A DNA stretch of 46,937 nt from RGIG9115 sp045128915. GTDB taxonomy: Bacteria > Bacillota > Clostridia > UBA1381. Both the position numbers and the translations under genes were made by a program. The stretch spans positions 1 through 46,937 of the forward strand of contig JBGVIT010000029.1 in the NCBI GenBank assembly GCA_045128915.1, written 5' to 3'. Under the pieces are notes generated by a model that ran no database searches, had not been told where the DNA came from, and saw nothing but the letters and a program-made list of their open reading frames with translations. Positions 45,312 to 46,937 of the stretch are shown piece by piece. Position 1 is the first letter of the stretch. Each line of letters begins with the position of its first letter.

Positions 45312-46342
45312 TGGCTAAGATAGTAACAATGGGAGAAATAATGCTAAGACTTTCAACTCCCGGAAATGAAAAGTTTATTCAGGCGGATGAATTTGATGTT
45401 TGCTATGGCGGCGGCGAGGCGAATGTGGCTGTATCACTTGCAAATTACGGTCACGATGCAGAGTTTGTTACAAAGGTTCCTGAAAACCCAATTGGTGAAT
45501 GTGCAGTAGCAGCACTTAGAAATCATAATGTACAAACAGGTAATATTGCAAGAGGCGGAGAAAGGCTTGGCATATACTTCCTTGAAACAGGTGCGGCAAT
45601 GAGAGCATCAAACGTAGTATATGACAGAGCGCATTCTTCTATCTCAACAGCAACTGCTGCAGACTTCGATTTTGATAAGATTTTTGAGGGTTGTGACTGG
45701 TTCCACTTTACAGGAATTACTCCCGCAGTTTCAGACAAAGCTGCAGAACTTACAGAAGCTGCTCTTAAAGCTGCAAAGGATCATGGCGTAAAGGTAAGCT
45801 GTGACCTTAACTTTAGAAAAAAGCTATGGTCAAGCGAAAAGGCACAAAAGGTTATGTCAAACCTTATGCAATATGTGGATATATGTATCGGAAACGAAGA
45901 AGATGCGGAAAAGGTGCTTGGCTTTAAGCCTGGCAATACTGATGTAACAAGCGGAGAGCTTGAGCTTGCAGGTTACAAAAGTATTTTTGAGCAAATGGTT
46001 GAGAAGTTTAACTTCGAGTATGTAATATCATCTCTTAGAGTTTCACATTCTGCATCAGATAACGGTTGGTCAGCTTGTATCTACTCAAGAGACACAAAAG
46101 AGTTTTATCATTCAAGAGAATACAGAATTTCACCAATCGTTGACAGAGTCGGCGGCGGCGATAGCTTTGCCGGTGGAACAATCTGTGGCTTTCTTGACGG
46201 AAAGAACTTTAAAGAAGCACTTGAATTTGGTGTGGCAGCATCAGCGCTCAAACACACAATCCCCGGAGACTTCAATTTGGTTTCAAGGGCAGATGTAGAA
46301 AACCTCGCTGGCGGAGATGGTTCAGGAAGAGTGCAGAGATAA
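45311..46342 (+). CDS. kdgK: KdgK, 2-keto-3-deoxygluconate kinase (PfkB family)
   Basis: 343 residues; ATG 45311 overlaps the preceding TAA by one base. Ribokinase/PfkB fold: GEIMLRLSTPG at the N-terminus, GGGEANVAVSLANYG, and the catalytic motif DRVGGGDSFAGG with base D284. Phosphorylates KDG made by KduD to KDPG (EC 2.7.1.45), which KdgA then cleaves. Last gene of the operon; beyond it is only structured, non-coding DNA. With kduI, kduD and kdgA it completes the pathway from unsaturated uronate to central metabolism. Confidence 0.94.
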   Translation: MAKIVTMGEIMLRLSTPGNEKFIQADEFDVCYGGGEANVAVSLANYGHDAEFVTKVPENPIGECAVAALRNHNVQTGNIARGGERLGIYFLETGAAMRASNVVYDRAHSSISTATAADFDFDKIFEGCDWFHFTGITPAVSDKAAELTEAALKAAKDHGVKVSCDLNFRKKLWSSEKAQKVMSNLMQYVDICIGNEEDAEKVLGFKPGNTDVTSGELELAGYKSIFEQMVEKFNFEYVISSLRVSHSASDNGWSACIYSRDTKEFYHSREYRISPIVDRVGGGDSFAGGTICGFLDGKNFKEALEFGVAASALKHTIPGDFNLVSRADVENLAGGDGSGRVQR

Positions 46343-46358
46343 ATCAAAAAAATTAATT

Positions 46359-46402
46359 AGTTTGTTTCTGTCCTTGAAAAACATTTAACTGTAACATATT
46401 CA
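46359..46402 (+). promoter_or_regulatory. Degenerate copy of the TGTCYGTTT promoter
   Basis: AGTTTGTTT (46359-46367) and TGTCCTTGA (46369-46377) match the box at 7 and 6 of 9 bases with the same 10-base period. They are followed by TTGAAA (46374-46379), 17 bases and TATTCA (46397-46402). It lies just after kdgK and points into non-coding DNA. It could be a weak promoter for an RNA or a decayed site. Confidence 0.3.
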
Positions 46403-46448
46403 ACTTTTGATTCCAATGTGAGACTGGAAGATTTCAATAAGATAAGAG

Positions 46449-46531
46449 TGCACATCATCTATTGGATAAAGCTCAAACAAGCAAATCATTAATTCAACGT
46501 ATGATCGTCTGATGGTGGGTGTGCATTTTTA
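46449..46531 (+). terminator. Nested stem-loop with T run, probable operon terminator
   Basis: TGCACA (46449-46454) pairs with TGTGCA (46520-46525), and CATC with GATG inside it. An inner AUCAU/AUGAU hairpin lies in the loop, and five T follow (46526-46530). It is the first plausible terminator after kdgK, about 110 bases on. The large branched loop is unusual for a simple terminator. Confidence 0.45.
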
Positions 46532-46607
46532 TATTATATGTCTTGAGAAGCCTAAACTTCATATCTCAGAGGAGGTGGTAGTCTAATAATAGTATTAGTT
46601 AGCTTTT

Positions 46608-46647
46608 ATCTCACAGCACATATATCGGGCAATATGTACTGTGAGAT
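46608..46647. repeat. 16-bp inverted repeat joined to the tRNA fragment
   Basis: ATCTCACAGCACATAT (46608-46623) pairs with 46632-46647 with one mismatch, around an 8-base loop. Its right arm ends inside what would be the D-loop of the tRNA-Asn fragment, replacing the true 5' half of the tRNA. It may be a recombinase arm site or the end of an inserted element. Confidence 0.6.
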
Positions 46648-46706
46648 GGAAGAGCGCATGACTGTTAATCATGATGTCGTTGGTTCAAGCCCAACACGAG
46701 GAGCCA
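46645..46706 (+). tRNA. tRNA-Asn (GTT) 3' fragment lacking its 5' end
   Basis: A perfect anticodon arm (CATGA, loop CTGTTAA, TCATG; anticodon GTT at 46664-46666) is followed by a T arm (GTTGG, TTCAAGC, CCAAC at 46679-46695), the acceptor 3' strand ACGAGGA, G, and encoded CCA (46704-46706). The D-stem 3' strand (GAGC) is present, but no matching GCTC and no TCCTCGT-like acceptor 5' strand lie upstream; an unrelated inverted repeat is there instead. It therefore cannot fold as a complete tRNA. A 3' tRNA fragment of this size is typical of the attachment site left by an integrative element. Confidence 0.7.
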
Positions 46707-46742
46707 AAAATCGACAAGGTTCGACAGAATCTTGTCGATTTT
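46707..46742 (+). terminator. Intrinsic terminator directly after the tRNA fragment
   Basis: AAAATCGACAAG (46707-46718) pairs perfectly over 12 bases with CTTGTCGATTTT (46731-46742), with a 12-base loop, right after the CCA end. It is the normal terminator of a tRNA gene. A second copy of the right arm lies at 46782-46794 and could pair with the same left arm. Confidence 0.7.
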
Positions 46743-46832
46743 ACTTATTACCTATTCCTTCTTCACTATTCCCTAAAAGGACTTGTCGATTTTTGGAAGT
46801 AATAAGTAATAGTGAATAAGGAAGAAGTTAAG
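46741..46832. repeat. Two inverted arrays of five degenerate heptamers
   Basis: Left array 46741-46775: TTACTTA, TTACCTA, TTCCTTC, TTCACTA, TTCCCTA. Right array 46798-46832, in the opposite sense: AGTAATA, AGTAATA, GTGAATA, AGGAAGA, AGTTAAG. Between them is a repeat of CTTGTCGATTTT (46782-46793). Short tandem degenerate heptamers of this kind are known from intergenic DNA of cyanobacteria and some other bacteria. No function is established. Confidence 0.6.
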
Positions 46833-46937
46833 GTAGCTTTGTTTACGCAAAGCTTATTTTTATATAGCATCCCAACCATTCGATTTTTTAATGTTAGCGG
46901 GATTTTTGAAAAAATCTATTTTCAAAAACAAAAAGTT

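Noticed and set aside
46645..46706. Complete functional tRNA-Asn
   Set aside because: The acceptor 5' strand and D-stem 5' strand are missing; the sequence there is an unrelated inverted repeat.
46634..46819. 61-codon plus-strand open frame over the tRNA fragment
   Set aside because: It reads through the tRNA-Asn fragment, terminator and heptamer arrays; no ribosome binding site and no protein-like composition.
1..46937. CRISPR array, riboswitch, rRNA
   Set aside because: No regularly spaced direct repeats of CRISPR size, no recognisable riboswitch core in the intergenic gaps, and no rRNA-like sequence were seen. The heptamer arrays are too short and degenerate for CRISPR.

Overview
The window is AT-rich (roughly two thirds A+T by eye), densely coded DNA from a Gram-positive anaerobe of the Clostridia type. 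The grounds are strong AGGAGG-like ribosome binding sites, sigma-A-like promoters, S-layer-homology (SLH) surface proteins, a lipoprotein sugar-binding protein, and the gene content itself. Nearly everything between 950 and 46,350 serves one purpose: surface attack, import and catabolism of pectin, mainly rhamnogalacturonan-I (RG-I). A pectin-specialist gut Clostridium relative (Monoglobus-like) would fit, but the species is inference.

Layout. (1) 1-950: remnants that look like a decayed mobile element, closed by terminators. (2) 954-3258: an AraC-type membrane sensor-regulator on the minus strand. (3) 3340-6351: divergent fusion of a beta-phosphoglucomutase-like HAD domain with a GH65 phosphorylase. 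(4) 6372-22587: SLH protein of unknown role, SLH/beta-sandwich surface protein, giant YetA/PcRGLX-like secreted protein, LplABC-type importer without ATPase, GH105 unsaturated rhamnogalacturonyl hydrolase, and a secreted multi-module protein followed by a hairpin. (5) 22625-26714: GH43, SGNH esterase and GH78 rhamnosidase. (6) 26769-46342: a second giant YetA/PcRGLX-like protein, a GH106-like enzyme, a GH28-like beta-helix protein, then the cytoplasmic catabolic genes: Hyi-like TIM barrel, KduI, an ASRT-family small protein, KduD, MBL hydrolase, HpcH/HpaI aldolase, xylose-isomerase-like enzyme, Gfo/Idh oxidoreductase, 2-hydroxyacid dehydrogenase, RhaA, KDPG aldolase and KDG kinase. Spacing is tight, with several 1-4 base overlaps, which suggests long operons. 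(7) 46343-46937: no protein gene; structured DNA, a 3' fragment of a tRNA-Asn, a terminator, and inverted arrays of degenerate heptamers.

How it works together. Surface and secreted proteins bind and cleave RG-I. The importer brings in oligosaccharides, which GH105, GH78, GH43, the GH106-like enzyme and the GH65 phosphorylase reduce to unsaturated galacturonate, rhamnose, galactose and glucose phosphate. KduI, KduD, KdgK and KdgA form the complete route from the unsaturated uronate product to pyruvate and glyceraldehyde-3-phosphate. RhaA opens rhamnose catabolism, but its kinase and aldolase are not here.

The most interesting signals are: a promoter type shared by three transcription units, with 10-bp-spaced TGTCYGTTT repeats running into the -35 box; two paralogous giant YetA/PcRGLX-like proteins plus a paralog lacking the catalytic core; a recurring uncharacterised beta-sandwich module; an ASRT protein inside a pectin operon; and a tRNA-Asn fragment that may mark the edge of a genomic island.
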